Position numbers and translations under genes: made by a program. A stretch of DNA of 36,145 nt from Odoribacteraceae bacterium (lineage in GTDB: Bacteria; Bacteroidota; Bacteroidia; Bacteroidales; Marinifilaceae): NCBI GenBank assembly GCA_031276355.1, contig JAISNC010000048.1:1-36145 (forward strand). Reading direction: 5' to 3'. The notes under the pieces were generated by a model. The model did no database searches and was not told where the DNA came from. It worked only from the letters and a program-made list of their open reading frames with translations. Positions 25,143-36,077 of the stretch are shown here, piece by piece (position 1 is the stretch's first letter; each line of letters starts with the position of its first letter).

Positions 25143-26114
25143 TCAATCCATGCTCTGCTCCGTGTTGTTAGCGGCCTCCACCAGCGCATCAAACTCTTCA
25201 GTCGATAGATCGCTGAAGTAAAAATTAATGGGATTAATACAACTCCCGCTCTTGCGCACCTCGTAGTGGAGATGTGGGCCGGAAACTCGCCCGGTACCTC
25301 CCAGTTGCCCTACCACGTCGCCTCGTTTTACCCTTTGTCCTTTGGTCACGCCGATCACTTCCAGGTGAGCGTAGAGCGTCCTGTGGTTAAAGCCGTGATT
25401 GATGATTACGTGCCGCCCGTACCCTTGCCCGATGCCGCAACTCTCGATCACACCGTTACCGGTGGCGTAAATGGGAGTGCCCACGGGGCCAGAGAAATCC
25501 ATCCCCCAGTGAAATTTGGGAACCTTGTTGAGTGGATCTTGGCGCCACCCGAAGGAAGAACTGATGCGAACGGTCGTACCGTTCATCGCGATGGGGAGGA
25601 TCGCGGGAATCGACGCGAGCATCTCCGCCTTGTTACGGGCCAGCATCTCCACCTCGTCGTACGATTTGCTTTGAATGTAAATGGCCTTCGACAGCATGTC
25701 GATCTTCCGTGTTGTCTTGATGATCAACTCCGCGTTGTTAAAGTGTTTCAGGTTCTCGTAGCGATCGGCCCCACCCGTGCCCGCCCGGCGGATGGAGGGG
25801 AGGATCGGCTCCGTCTCGAAGATCACCCGGTAGATGTTATCGTCCCGTTGCTCCAGGTCGGACAACGTCTCGTACAAGTGTTCCACCTCGCTACTCAACA
25901 AGTTATATTGAGAGAGTATCTCCTCGTTCTCCCGCTTCAAGGCCTTCTCCTTGGGCGAGGGGAAAAAATTCCAGAAAATAACGAACAACCCGATCGCCAA
26001 TGAAAAACTCGAAAAGAATTTCAATAGCCACCTTCTCATCTTTTCCCGGAGCGTCATGTCCACTTTATCGAACGATAGCGTCTCTGCATTAAAGTGATAT
26101 CCTGTTTTCGCCAT
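25143..26114 (-). CDS. M23 peptidase, copy 2 (canonical)
   Basis: The protein has 323 residues: membrane anchor about 36-51, coiled coil 57-165, M23 domain 185-300. The canonical SSFGWRQDP is at 186-194, followed by HWGMD with His202 and Asp206, YAHL, and HLHYEV. ATG 26114 is chosen because its N-terminus MAKTGYHFNAETLSFDK aligns exactly with copy 1. The two copies are very similar in the anchor and the C-terminus, and differ most in the coiled coil and around residue 110-120. It is first in the cluster, with a promoter at 26157-26187. Confidence 0.93.
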   Translation of the reverse strand: MAKTGYHFNAETLSFDKVDMTLREKMRRWLLKFFSSFSLAIGLFVIFWNFFPSPKEKALKRENEEILSQYNLLSSEVEHLYETLSDLEQRDDNIYRVIFETEPILPSIRRAGTGGADRYENLKHFNNAELIIKTTRKIDMLSKAIYIQSKSYDEVEMLARNKAEMLASIPAILPIAMNGTTVRISSSFGWRQDPLNKVPKFHWGMDFSGPVGTPIYATGNGVIESCGIGQGYGRHVIINHGFNHRTLYAHLEVIGVTKGQRVKRGDVVGQLGGTGRVSGPHLHYEVRKSGSCINPINFYFSDLSTEEFDALVEAANNTEQSMD

Positions 26115-26156
26115 GGTGATAATGCCCTGATTTAAATAAAAACGATGATTGCCTCG

Positions 26157-26187
26157 CAAAGTTAGGGGAAAAGATTTAATTTTGCAA
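26157..26187 (-). promoter_or_regulatory. Promoter of the M23 copy 2 gene and downstream cluster
   Basis: On the minus strand TTG (26185-26187), 20 nt, then TAACTTTG (26157-26164), a good Bacteroidetes pair. It overlaps the alaS -7 box on the other strand. Confidence 0.68.
26177..26184 (+). promoter_or_regulatory. Putative -7 box of the alaS promoter
   Basis: TAATTTTG on the plus strand lies 75 nt before the alaS ATG, inside the spacer of the divergent promoter at 26157-26187. A -33 element is not clear. Confidence 0.5.
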
Positions 26188-26259
26188 CTTTGTCAACAAG
26201 AAGAAAATATGTCCTTCAAAAAACAATCACATTCAACGTAACAATTTAAATACCAAAAT

Positions 26260-28887
<2,628 letters not shown>

Positions 28888-28938
28888 CACGACTTGAAAA
28901 TTTATCGGAAAAGTCATGGCTTTTCCAAGAAAAACAAG

Positions 28939-28946
28939 TACGTTTG
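28939..28946 (+). promoter_or_regulatory. Putative -7 box for the TPR lipoprotein gene
   Basis: TACGTTTG lies 40 nt before the ATG at 28987 in the AT-rich gap after alaS. A matching -33 is not seen. Confidence 0.4.
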
Positions 28947-28986
28947 CTTGGAGATACATTAAATTAATTATTCAACAAAGGAGCAT

Positions 28987-30702
28987 ATGAAAAGAACGTT
29001 TGGTTTAGCGGCAGTCATTGTACTGACAGGATTATTGGCTGTTTCTTGTTCCTCTTTAAAAAAGATGAAGAGAGACGCTAATAACATCACCTACACGGTG
29101 ACCCCGGAAATATTAGCGGTAAAAGGAGGCGTAGTAGATTTAAAAATCGACATCACGTTTCCCCGGCAATACTTTAACAAAAGCGTGCGGGTAGAGGCCA
29201 CGCCGGTATTACGCTTTAACGGGGGAGAGAAATCTTTCGAGATGAAGGCGTTGCAGGGAGAGAAGGTGATCGGCAATCGGGAAGTGGTGCCTTACAACGA
29301 GGGGAAGAGCATCACCTACATCAGTCAAATCCCCTACGAGGATGTGATGCGATTGTCCAGCTTAGAGATTGACCTCGTGGGCTTCAAGGGCGCCCAGTCA
29401 TTGGCTTTTGGCCCGAGAAAAATCGGGGACGGGGTGATCGCCACCGCCACGCTGGTAGAGAACAAGCCGCTCCCCACGCTGGGCGCGGATGAATTTCGAC
29501 GGGTGATCCGGCAACAGAAAGAGGCGGCCATCTACTACCTGATCAATTCGGCAGATATCCGCAACCGGGAGATAAGCTCCGACGAGATACAAGGCCTGGA
29601 GGAATTTATCAAAGAGGCTCTCCTCTCCGAGGACACCGCCTTGAGTAGCATCGACATCAAGTCGTACGCCTCTCCCGACGGCCCGCTCGGGTTAAACGAG
29701 AACCTGGCAGACAACCGGGAGAGCGAGGCGACCACCTTCCTGAAAAATCGATTGAAATCAAAGAAACTCATCCCCCCCGTCTCCACCTCCCTCTTCAACC
29801 AGTACGTGGTGCCGGAAGACTGGGAAGGCTTCCAGAAAGCGATGGAGAACTCCAACATACAAGATAAGGAGTTGATCTTGCGCGTGCTCTCCATGTACCC
29901 GGACCCGGAGGTAAGAGAGCGGGAGATCAAGAACATCGCGTCTATCTTTACGACGGTGGCCGAACAAATCTTACCGAAGTTAAGAAGATCGTTGTTCGTG
30001 GTCAACACCGAGCGGGCCGGGGAAACGGATGCCGAGTTGAAATCGCTGGCGCAAACGAACCCCTCCGACTTGGACGTGGAGAAGCTCCTGTACGCCGCCA
30101 CCCTGTTCGAAAGCCAGAGCGATAAACTCTCGATTTATCGCGTGGTGGCCCGTCTCTATCCGAACGATTGGAGAGGATTCAACGATATCGGTGCCATCGT
30201 TTTTGAAGGGGGCGACATCGTTGAGGCCAAGGCTAACTTTAACAAGGCCGCCTCGTTATCACCGAACAACAAGACCATTCAAAACAACCTGGGGGCCGTC
30301 GCCTTGAAAGAGGGCAACCTTCAACAAGCGGCCGTTCACCTGGGCAACGCCACCGGCGCGGGCACCGAAGTCGAGTACAACAAGGGGATCCTTGCCATCG
30401 TCAACGGCGATTACAGTACGGCCATGCACTACTTGGGATCGTACAATAACGTCAACGCCGCGCTGGCTTGCGTCCTTGTCGGGAACTACAACGAGGCCAT
30501 GAAAAAATTGAGTATCGACAACTCCGCCCCCGGGTTCTACCTGAAAGCGGTGATCGGGGCCAGAACCGACAACTCCTCGATAGTGTTTGAAAACCTCAAG
30601 AGGGCCGTGACGATCAGGTACGCGTACAAGCAATTGGCTGCCACCGACATGGAGTTCGCCCGCTACTTCGACACCCCGGAATTCTCCGCGATCGTGAAGT
30701 AG
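28987..30702 (+). CDS. Lipoprotein with OmpA-like segment and TPR repeats
   Basis: The protein has 571 residues. The signal peptide ends LLAVSC, so Cys21 is lipidated. Residues 30-170 look like beta-rich repeats. IDIKSYASPDGPLGLNENLA then RESEATTFLKNRLK (about 220-255) resembles an OmpA-type peptidoglycan-binding motif. From about 380 there are TPR-like helical pairs (WRGFNDIGAIVFEGGDIVEA, NNKTIQNNLGAVALKEGNLQ). It is probably an outer-membrane lipoprotein that organises other envelope proteins; no specific partner can be named. A strong terminator follows at 30716-30752. Confidence 0.82.
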   Translation: MKRTFGLAAVIVLTGLLAVSCSSLKKMKRDANNITYTVTPEILAVKGGVVDLKIDITFPRQYFNKSVRVEATPVLRFNGGEKSFEMKALQGEKVIGNREVVPYNEGKSITYISQIPYEDVMRLSSLEIDLVGFKGAQSLAFGPRKIGDGVIATATLVENKPLPTLGADEFRRVIRQQKEAAIYYLINSADIRNREISSDEIQGLEEFIKEALLSEDTALSSIDIKSYASPDGPLGLNENLADNRESEATTFLKNRLKSKKLIPPVSTSLFNQYVVPEDWEGFQKAMENSNIQDKELILRVLSMYPDPEVREREIKNIASIFTTVAEQILPKLRRSLFVVNTERAGETDAELKSLAQTNPSDLDVEKLLYAATLFESQSDKLSIYRVVARLYPNDWRGFNDIGAIVFEGGDIVEAKANFNKAASLSPNNKTIQNNLGAVALKEGNLQQAAVHLGNATGAGTEVEYNKGILAIVNGDYSTAMHYLGSYNNVNAALACVLVGNYNEAMKKLSIDNSAPGFYLKAVIGARTDNSSIVFENLKRAVTIRYAYKQLAATDMEFARYFDTPEFSAIVK

Positions 30703-30715
30703 TTTTCTATATTAA

Positions 30716-30752
30716 AATATTGGGAACGAGTCTCTTCGTTCCCAATATTTTT
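30716..30752 (+). terminator. Rho-independent terminator after the TPR lipoprotein gene
   Basis: A 14-bp stem (30716-30729 with 30736-30749, core TTGGGAACGA/TCGTTCCCAA) and 6-nt loop is followed by a short T-run. The next gene starts 19 nt later, so it must have a separate promoter or rely on readthrough. Confidence 0.88.
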
Positions 30753-30770
30753 ACTTTTACACGTCGAAGG

Positions 30771-32078
30771 ATGCCACGCATGAGATCTTGTATCACGATA
30801 TTGCTTCTTGTCGCCCTATCTCCCGCCTGCACGCGAGACCGCGAGGTGCGGTTGAGCGGACGGATAGAAGGGAGCGATTCCGTGATCCTGTTTCACCTGA
30901 ACGACCGCGACGCCCGTTTCCGCGTGACGAATAACGCTTTTTCGGGAAAAATCCCCTTGCGAGAGAGCACGTACGCGTACGTGCGCCTCCCTCGACGCAG
31001 GATATTCTTATTTCTCAGCCCCGGCGAACAGCTGGAGATGACGGTGAGCCGCTCGGCTCCCCCGCTGTTCGAGGGAAGCTTAGCCGCTATCAACGACTAT
31101 TTGGCCGAGCAGGGAGAGTACCTCCCGTTTAACCAGGGACTTTTTCAACAAGGCGAGGAGACCTTCGTGAAAGAGATCAATGAACTGCTCCGGGTACGAA
31201 CGCTACTGCTGGAAGCCAAAAACCTGGGACACGAATTCACGCGCCTCGAGCGCGAACGCCTGGGCTACTCGGCTGCCGAACATGCGGTACGTTATGCGAT
31301 GCTCACGCGTTCTCGCCTCCCCGACTCGACGCGCGGCGACTATCAGGCCAGCAACAGCCTGCGCGAATTTATCGCTCGCTTCCCCGTTGACAACGAAAAG
31401 CTGACGAACGTCAGCACCTTCTTGCGGTTTGCCCTCTCCTACTACTCCTTTGAGATCGAACGGAGCGGAAATATCCGCGGCGTGACGGTCGACATCATAC
31501 AACACGTGAAGACGCGAAAGATCAAAGAGCACCTCCTCTCCGAGTTGGTTTTCAGACATATCTACACGCATGGCATGCAGGACGGGGAGTACCTGCTATC
31601 GCTCTGCCGACAGGAGATCAAGGATAGCGCCCGGATCACAAGGGTGGAGCGGGCAGCGGAGCGCTGGAGGAGGCTATCCGCCGGCACGACAGCGCCCGAC
31701 ATCACGTTACGCGCCCCTGACGGCATCAATACCCGCCTGCAAGAGATGAGAGGGAGTTATCTCTACGTCGTCGCCGGCGACGCGCGGGACAGCGCGTGGC
31801 AACCGGATCCCGTCGCGTTGCAGTCGCTCAAAAGGAGGTACGCGGGAAAAAACATCCGTTTCCTGCACCTCGTTTTCGACCCAAGCCTGACCACTATTCG
31901 CCGGGACGAACACGCGGAGAAAAACGAGGAGTGGGAACACTTCTTGATCCTAAACTGGAGGGAATTTCACGCTTCCTACGTTATATCCTCCCTGCCTCGC
32001 TACTTTTTTATCGACCCCCACGGGCGTTTCGTGACGGCCTTGGCATCGTCCCCGGCCAGGAGCACCCGCGCGTATTAG
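30771..32078 (+). CDS. Lipoprotein with DUF4369-like and thioredoxin-like domains, lacking CxxC
   Basis: The protein has 435 residues. I chose ATG 30771 (preceded by GAAGG); a start at 30720 would lie in the terminator hairpin. The signal peptide ends LSPAC, with Cys20 lipidated. VRLSGRIEGSDSVILFHL begins a DUF4369-like beta domain; a helical middle follows; from about 305 (APDITLRAPDGINTRLQEMR) it resembles TlpA/AhpC-TSA thioredoxin folds, ending SLPRYFFIDPHGRFV. Where the redox CxxC should sit the sequence reads VVAGDARDSAWQ, so it cannot be a dithiol oxidoreductase. Its role is unknown. Confidence 0.75.
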   Translation: MPRMRSCITILLLVALSPACTRDREVRLSGRIEGSDSVILFHLNDRDARFRVTNNAFSGKIPLRESTYAYVRLPRRRIFLFLSPGEQLEMTVSRSAPPLFEGSLAAINDYLAEQGEYLPFNQGLFQQGEETFVKEINELLRVRTLLLEAKNLGHEFTRLERERLGYSAAEHAVRYAMLTRSRLPDSTRGDYQASNSLREFIARFPVDNEKLTNVSTFLRFALSYYSFEIERSGNIRGVTVDIIQHVKTRKIKEHLLSELVFRHIYTHGMQDGEYLLSLCRQEIKDSARITRVERAAERWRRLSAGTTAPDITLRAPDGINTRLQEMRGSYLYVVAGDARDSAWQPDPVALQSLKRRYAGKNIRFLHLVFDPSLTTIRRDEHAEKNEEWEHFLILNWREFHASYVISSLPRYFFIDPHGRFVTALASSPARSTRAY

Positions 32079-32141
32079 CCCGCAATCTCGTTTTTTTTTA
32101 CATTTTATCCCTCGATTATTTTTTTCATATAAAAAAGTTCG

Positions 32142-32149
32142 TATATTTG
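32142..32149 (+). promoter_or_regulatory. -7 box for the DUF4369-like lipoprotein gene
   Basis: TATATTTG in an AT-rich gap, 73 nt before the ATG at 32222. A T-rich tract (about 32118-32125) occupies the -33 region. Confidence 0.6.
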
Positions 32150-32221
32150 CCGTTAAACCGACGGACAGGATCCCTTGATCCCCCGTGAAATACGTAAATC
32201 TGTTTGTAGATGGACATTGTT

Positions 32222-32905
32222 ATGAAAAAGATTATTCCGATTTTAGGAGGTATACTGCTCCTCTTGGGAGCATGTAATTCCCTCGACGTGAGGATCACGG
32301 GGGCTATTTCAGGGTTAGACGGCACGGTTAAGTTACTATCTGAAATCCCCGGGAAGAGAGGGTTTGTAGTGTTAGCCCAGCAAGAGGCAAACGGGGGAAA
32401 TTTCCAGTTTCGCACGGAGCAACTCGTGCTCCCCGCTCAAGTATGGATAGACTTCCGGGGCAAGAAAATCATCGAATTAATCATCGACTCCCGGAAAGAG
32501 ACGCGCATCGAGGGGAACGTGGATTCGCTGGATCACCTCCAGATCACGGGTTCGCTCCTGATGACTAAATACAAAGAGGTCTTGCGAACGCTCGACGAAA
32601 AATTCAAGCCCGACAGCGAGGGTTACAGCGAGAAAATAGTAGCCATTAGCCAAAAAGAGACGTTGACACGAGACGACGAGGTGAAGTTAGGCATATTACA
32701 ATCCGCGAGACAGCGCTTGATCGGGCGGCGCGCCGACTACGTGAAGCAGTTGATCGGGAAAAACCCGACACAGGAGCTATCGCTATTCCTGCTGAAAACC
32801 GAGCTGGCGGATAGCCTCAACGCCCAGAAAAAACTCTTCGCCACCTTGGCCATCCACAACAAAGAGAGCAGTATCTACAAGGTTCTGGAGAATCAATTAC
32901 GATAA
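32222..32905 (+). CDS. Short DUF4369-like lipoprotein
   Basis: The protein has 227 residues from ATG 32222. The signal peptide ends LLLLGAC, with Cys18 lipidated. VRITGAISGLDGTVKLLSEI and the beta-strand pattern to about 110 resemble the DUF4369 domain found at the front of TlpA-like lipoproteins. The rest (about 120-227) is helical and charged, with no thioredoxin domain. It looks like a stand-alone version of the neighbour's N-terminal half. Two terminator hairpins follow. Confidence 0.78.
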   Translation: MKKIIPILGGILLLLGACNSLDVRITGAISGLDGTVKLLSEIPGKRGFVVLAQQEANGGNFQFRTEQLVLPAQVWIDFRGKKIIELIIDSRKETRIEGNVDSLDHLQITGSLLMTKYKEVLRTLDEKFKPDSEGYSEKIVAISQKETLTRDDEVKLGILQSARQRLIGRRADYVKQLIGKNPTQELSLFLLKTELADSLNAQKKLFATLAIHNKESSIYKVLENQLR

Positions 32906-32924
32906 AAACCACACGGGTGGTTTT
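32905..32924 (+). terminator. First hairpin after the DUF4369-like gene
   Basis: AAAACCAC/GTGGTTTT (8 bp, 4-nt loop), starting on the last base of the stop region and followed by ATTTTC. Confidence 0.65.
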
Positions 32925-32955
32925 ATTTTCCCGTTTTTATTACTTAGTTGTTTTT

Positions 32956-32985
32956 AGAGGTACCTTTCCCGGGTACCTCTTTTTC
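32956..32985 (+). terminator. Second, stronger Rho-independent terminator
   Basis: AGAGGTACC/GGTACCTCT (9 bp, 7-nt loop) at 32956-32980 followed by TTTTC. With the hairpin at 32905 it insulates the lipoprotein genes from the two-component operon. Confidence 0.82.
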
Positions 32986-33011
32986 ATTCAAAAAGATTAT
33001 CACGCGACGTG

Positions 33012-33042
33012 TTGCGTAATCCCTCGAAAAACCTTACATTCG
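33012..33042 (+). promoter_or_regulatory. Promoter of the RprX/RprY-like operon
   Basis: TTG at 33012-33014, 20 nt, then TACATTCG at 33035-33042, one base from consensus. The transcript would begin near 33050, which rules out starts before the ATG at 33063. Confidence 0.65.
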
Positions 33043-33062
33043 CTGGATATATTTCCCGGGAT

Positions 33063-34673
33063 ATGATACGAAGAACCCTCATCAGGATACTCTCCATTTT
33101 CATGCTCATCGCGTTTATCGCCGTGGTAAGCGTGCAGTGGATATGGATACGTTCGAGCATGAAAGAGCGGGAAGACCGCTTCCGCTCGAAAGTATATAGT
33201 GTCTTGAACCAGACGGTGAGTTTCATCGATGACATGGACAACAAACGCATCTTGGGGGAGATGAAAAAGGAGATACGGGAAGACCTCCGGAACGCCCTTG
33301 ACACGGCACGCGCCAGCGACACGGCGCAAGAACCGACGGGGGAAGAACCCGTGATCAATTTTTTTAACCGGCACGGTGCCTACTCGAACGCCATCATAAG
33401 GGGAGAGTACAACATTTTCGAATTTCAGTTGATCACCGGCAACACCACGGGGTCAAACGACAGGTACTTAGACAGCCACCTGCTCGAATGGCTGGGACAC
33501 TACCTCGGCGTGGATACCCCGGACGAGACGGGCCTCGCCCTCCCCACGAACGACCAGAGATACGAGGTAGCCCGCAACCTGCTGGTGGGGCTGGTAAATG
33601 AGAAAGAGGGGAAAGAAGAGAAAGTCCAGAGATTACTCGCCGACAAGAACATCGACCTGAAAACCTTCATGCGTGAAAAGTTCGGGAACAACGACATACG
33701 TATCCCCTTCACGGTGGAGTTAACGAGCGAGAAAGAGATGCTGGGACGCATCGCGGGAGGGAAATCGAAAGGATTTTATTACGAGAAAGTATTCCCGAAA
33801 GTGGAATCGGCCAACAACGAGTTTTACCTCGGCGTGACCTTCGATTCGACAGACTCGCTCGACTCGCTGATATACGAGAACATGCTCTGGATGTACATCA
33901 TCTCCGCGTTTTGTATCATCGGGCTAATGACGGTATTTATCGCCACGATCATCGTGATCACGCGCCAGCAAAAACTCTCCGTGATCAAAAACGATTTCAT
34001 CAATAACATGACCCACGAATTCAAGACCCCGCTGGCCACCATCTCCCTGGCTACCGCGGCCATCGAAAAAGAGAAGGTGTTGAGCGACAAGGCACAGTTG
34101 TTGAAATTCAACGCCATGATCCGGAGCGAAAACGAACGTATGGATAAATACGTGGAACGCATCCTCATCCAGGCCAAACTCGATCGCCGGGAAGTCCACC
34201 TGAAAAAGACGATGGTCGACCTGAACCTGCTCGTGAGCGATGCCGTGCAACACTTTCGCCTCCAGGTAGAAAATGCCGGGGGGGAGATGCAGCAAGAATT
34301 AGCGCCGGGCGGCCTTCTCCTGCAGGTCGACGAGGTACACGTGTTCAACGCGGTCTGTAACCTGATCGACAACGCGATCAAATACTCGCCCACGGATATA
34401 AAGATCTTCGTCTTCACGCGATGGGAGAACGGGAATTTCGTCATCGGGGTCCAAGATCACGGCATCGGGATCGCCAAGGAGGCCCAGCACAAGGTTTTCA
34501 AGCGCTTCTACCGCGTGCCCAGCGGGAACGTGCACAACGTGAAGGGTTTCGGGCTGGGATTAAGTTACGTCAAGTCGATCGTCCTGCTGCACGGGGGAGA
34601 TATTCGCCTGACCTCCAAGAAGGGGAAAGGCACGTTAGTGGAAATTATATTCAAGCCAGATAAAGAAGAATGA
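33063..34673 (+). CDS. rprX: Sensor histidine kinase, RprX-like
   Basis: The protein has 536 residues. Membrane helices at about 8-28 and 275-300 flank a periplasmic sensor domain of about 245 residues; there is no HAMP domain. The HisKA box NNMTHEFKTPLATISLA has phospho-acceptor His318. The ATPase shows the N-box NLIDNAIKYSP (433-443), G1 DHGIGIA and G2 GFGLGLSYVK. The arrangement and box sequence resemble RprX of Bacteroides fragilis. It should phosphorylate the regulator encoded 19 nt downstream. The signal is unknown; RprXY systems are linked to envelope and drug stress. Confidence 0.88.
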   Translation: MIRRTLIRILSIFMLIAFIAVVSVQWIWIRSSMKEREDRFRSKVYSVLNQTVSFIDDMDNKRILGEMKKEIREDLRNALDTARASDTAQEPTGEEPVINFFNRHGAYSNAIIRGEYNIFEFQLITGNTTGSNDRYLDSHLLEWLGHYLGVDTPDETGLALPTNDQRYEVARNLLVGLVNEKEGKEEKVQRLLADKNIDLKTFMREKFGNNDIRIPFTVELTSEKEMLGRIAGGKSKGFYYEKVFPKVESANNEFYLGVTFDSTDSLDSLIYENMLWMYIISAFCIIGLMTVFIATIIVITRQQKLSVIKNDFINNMTHEFKTPLATISLATAAIEKEKVLSDKAQLLKFNAMIRSENERMDKYVERILIQAKLDRREVHLKKTMVDLNLLVSDAVQHFRLQVENAGGEMQQELAPGGLLLQVDEVHVFNAVCNLIDNAIKYSPTDIKIFVFTRWENGNFVIGVQDHGIGIAKEAQHKVFKRFYRVPSGNVHNVKGFGLGLSYVKSIVLLHGGDIRLTSKKGKGTLVEIIFKPDKEE

Positions 34674-34692
34674 AAACTAATTTTTTATAGCG

Positions 34693-35382
34693 ATGGGACA
34701 CAAAATACTCTTAGTCGAAGACGACCCGTGTTTCGGGTCAGTCCTGAAGTCATATCTTGAATTATCCGATTACGAGGTAGTTCACCGCGTGAATGGCGCG
34801 CTCGGCCTGGATGCCTTCCGGAAAGAGAAGTTCGACCTCTGCCTCTTGGACGTGATGATGCCCAACATGGACGGTTTCACGCTGGGGAAAAAAATCCGGG
34901 AAATCGACGCGTCGATGCCCTTTGTTTACATCACGGCCAAGAGCCTAAAGGAGGATATGAAACAGGGATACGAGACCGGGGCGGATGACTATATCGTGAA
35001 ACCGTTCGACTCGGAATTGCTGATTTTCAAGATTAAAGCTATCTTGAGCCGGAGCAAGCACGACGACGCGGAGGCGAAACCGAAATTGATCCAGATGGGG
35101 GATTACGAGTTTAACACGGAATTGCGCACCATCACCAAGGAGGAAGAGGTCACCAAGTTAACCCCGAAGGAGGCTCAGCTACTCGAGCTGCTCTATTACC
35201 ACAGGGACGGTCTCTTGTTGAGGGAAAAAGCGCTGAACGAGATCTGGGGCATGAACGACTACTTCACGGCCCGCAGCATGGATGTCTACGTGACGAAATT
35301 ACGCAAGTATTTCAAAGACGATCCCTCCATCAAGATCGAGAACGTGCACGGCTCCGGGTTCCGCCTGATCATCGAGGTGTAG
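34693..35382 (+). CDS. rprY: OmpR-family response regulator, RprY-like
   Basis: The protein has 229 residues. The receiver domain (1-120) has acidic residues 9-11, phospho-acceptor Asp53 in LLDVMMPNMDGFTL, Thr81 and Lys103 (KPF). The winged-helix output domain (about 130-229) contains LTPKEAQLLELL and ends SMDVYVTKLRKYFKDDPSIK and NVHGSGFRLI, closely following the B. fragilis RprY pattern. It is cotranscribed with the kinase. A weak GCGATGG start context, without an AGGAGG, is normal here. Confidence 0.92.
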   Translation: MGHKILLVEDDPCFGSVLKSYLELSDYEVVHRVNGALGLDAFRKEKFDLCLLDVMMPNMDGFTLGKKIREIDASMPFVYITAKSLKEDMKQGYETGADDYIVKPFDSELLIFKIKAILSRSKHDDAEAKPKLIQMGDYEFNTELRTITKEEEVTKLTPKEAQLLELLYYHRDGLLLREKALNEIWGMNDYFTARSMDVYVTKLRKYFKDDPSIKIENVHGSGFRLIIEV

Positions 35383-35576
35383 CGGCACCGCCTTCCCCCT
35401 CGCCCTACCGGACAAACGAGCCGCGTCTCCCGCGAGAATTGAATACCGCGGTCAGCCACCGGCGTTTTGTTCACCGATGCCGTGGTGCTTACCCCCGTGG
35501 TGTCCGAGTTTAGCGAAGGTACGACCTTAAACCGTGTACCGTTGATTTTGGAGAGAAAACGGGCAAACAACGACGC
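35383..35576. other. Intergenic region after rprY, no gene seen
   Basis: GC-rich sequence without a good hairpin terminator or a protein-like frame. The antisense frame 35286-35570 overlaps the end of rprY and looks like a shadow. Confidence 0.35.
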
Positions 35577-35832
35577 GGGGGCGTCTCGAAAGTCGGTCCC
35601 CGGGAGTCTTCTCCCATTTCGTTAGAAATGAATCGCCCGGTAGCAATGTCAAGATTGCTTTATCTTGGGGCTGTCTCAAAAGGAATAACGCCTGAGGGTG
35701 TGTCAAAAGTCGGTTTTCGTCATTGCGACCCGCATAACGGTAAGCAATCCAGAAACCCGTAAATCACTGGATTGCTTCACTCTCCGGGTTCGCGATAACG
35801 TTCAGGTGTAGGGGCGAAAAATCTTTCGCCCC
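35577..35832. mobile_element. Cluster of degraded MITE-like ends and arms
   Basis: Three left-end-like sequences lie in a row: GGGGGCGTCTCGAAAG near 35577, a perfect GGGGCTGTCTCAAAAG at 35667-35682, and GGGTGTGTCAAAAGTCGGTTTT starting near 35696. The last continues into arms GTCATTGCGA (35719-35728), AAGCAATCCAG (35742-35752) and CTGGATTGCTT (35767-35777), all identical to arms of the element at 7094-7265, but the right end is lost. A 9-bp hairpin GGGGCGAAA/TTTCGCCCC (35811-35832) follows. I read this as insertions next to or into one another, then decay. Confidence 0.7.
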
Positions 35833-35970
35833 CGCGCCGTTCTTGCTATTCCTCGTCTCTTCCAGCACAAAAATTTCCATTTATAGTCATGATAAACAGC
35901 CGCGGGCCCGATAAAAGCGGGGCGGGCGAAAAAAAATGACTGATTTTGTATCTTGTGTTATTACTTTTCG

Positions 35971-35978
35971 TACTTTTG
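35971..35978 (+). promoter_or_regulatory. -7 box for the lipoprotein gene at 36078
   Basis: TACTTTTG fits TAnnTTTG. TTTTG at 35944-35948 is a possible -33, 22 nt away, slightly long. The leader would be about 90 nt and contains two ATGATAAAC repeats (36031-36039 and 36051-36059). Confidence 0.5.
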
Positions 35979-36077
35979 TACCAGAAAATTGCAGATCGAT
36001 GATTCGCGGGCGGGCGACACCCCCCGGGGAATGATAAACGAGACGAAAAAATGATAAACTATAAACACAAGAACAGC

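Noticed and set aside
33009..33062. Longer start for the sensor kinase
   Set aside because: It would begin before the -7 box at 33035-33042, so the transcript would not contain it; ATG 33063 leads directly into the first membrane helix.
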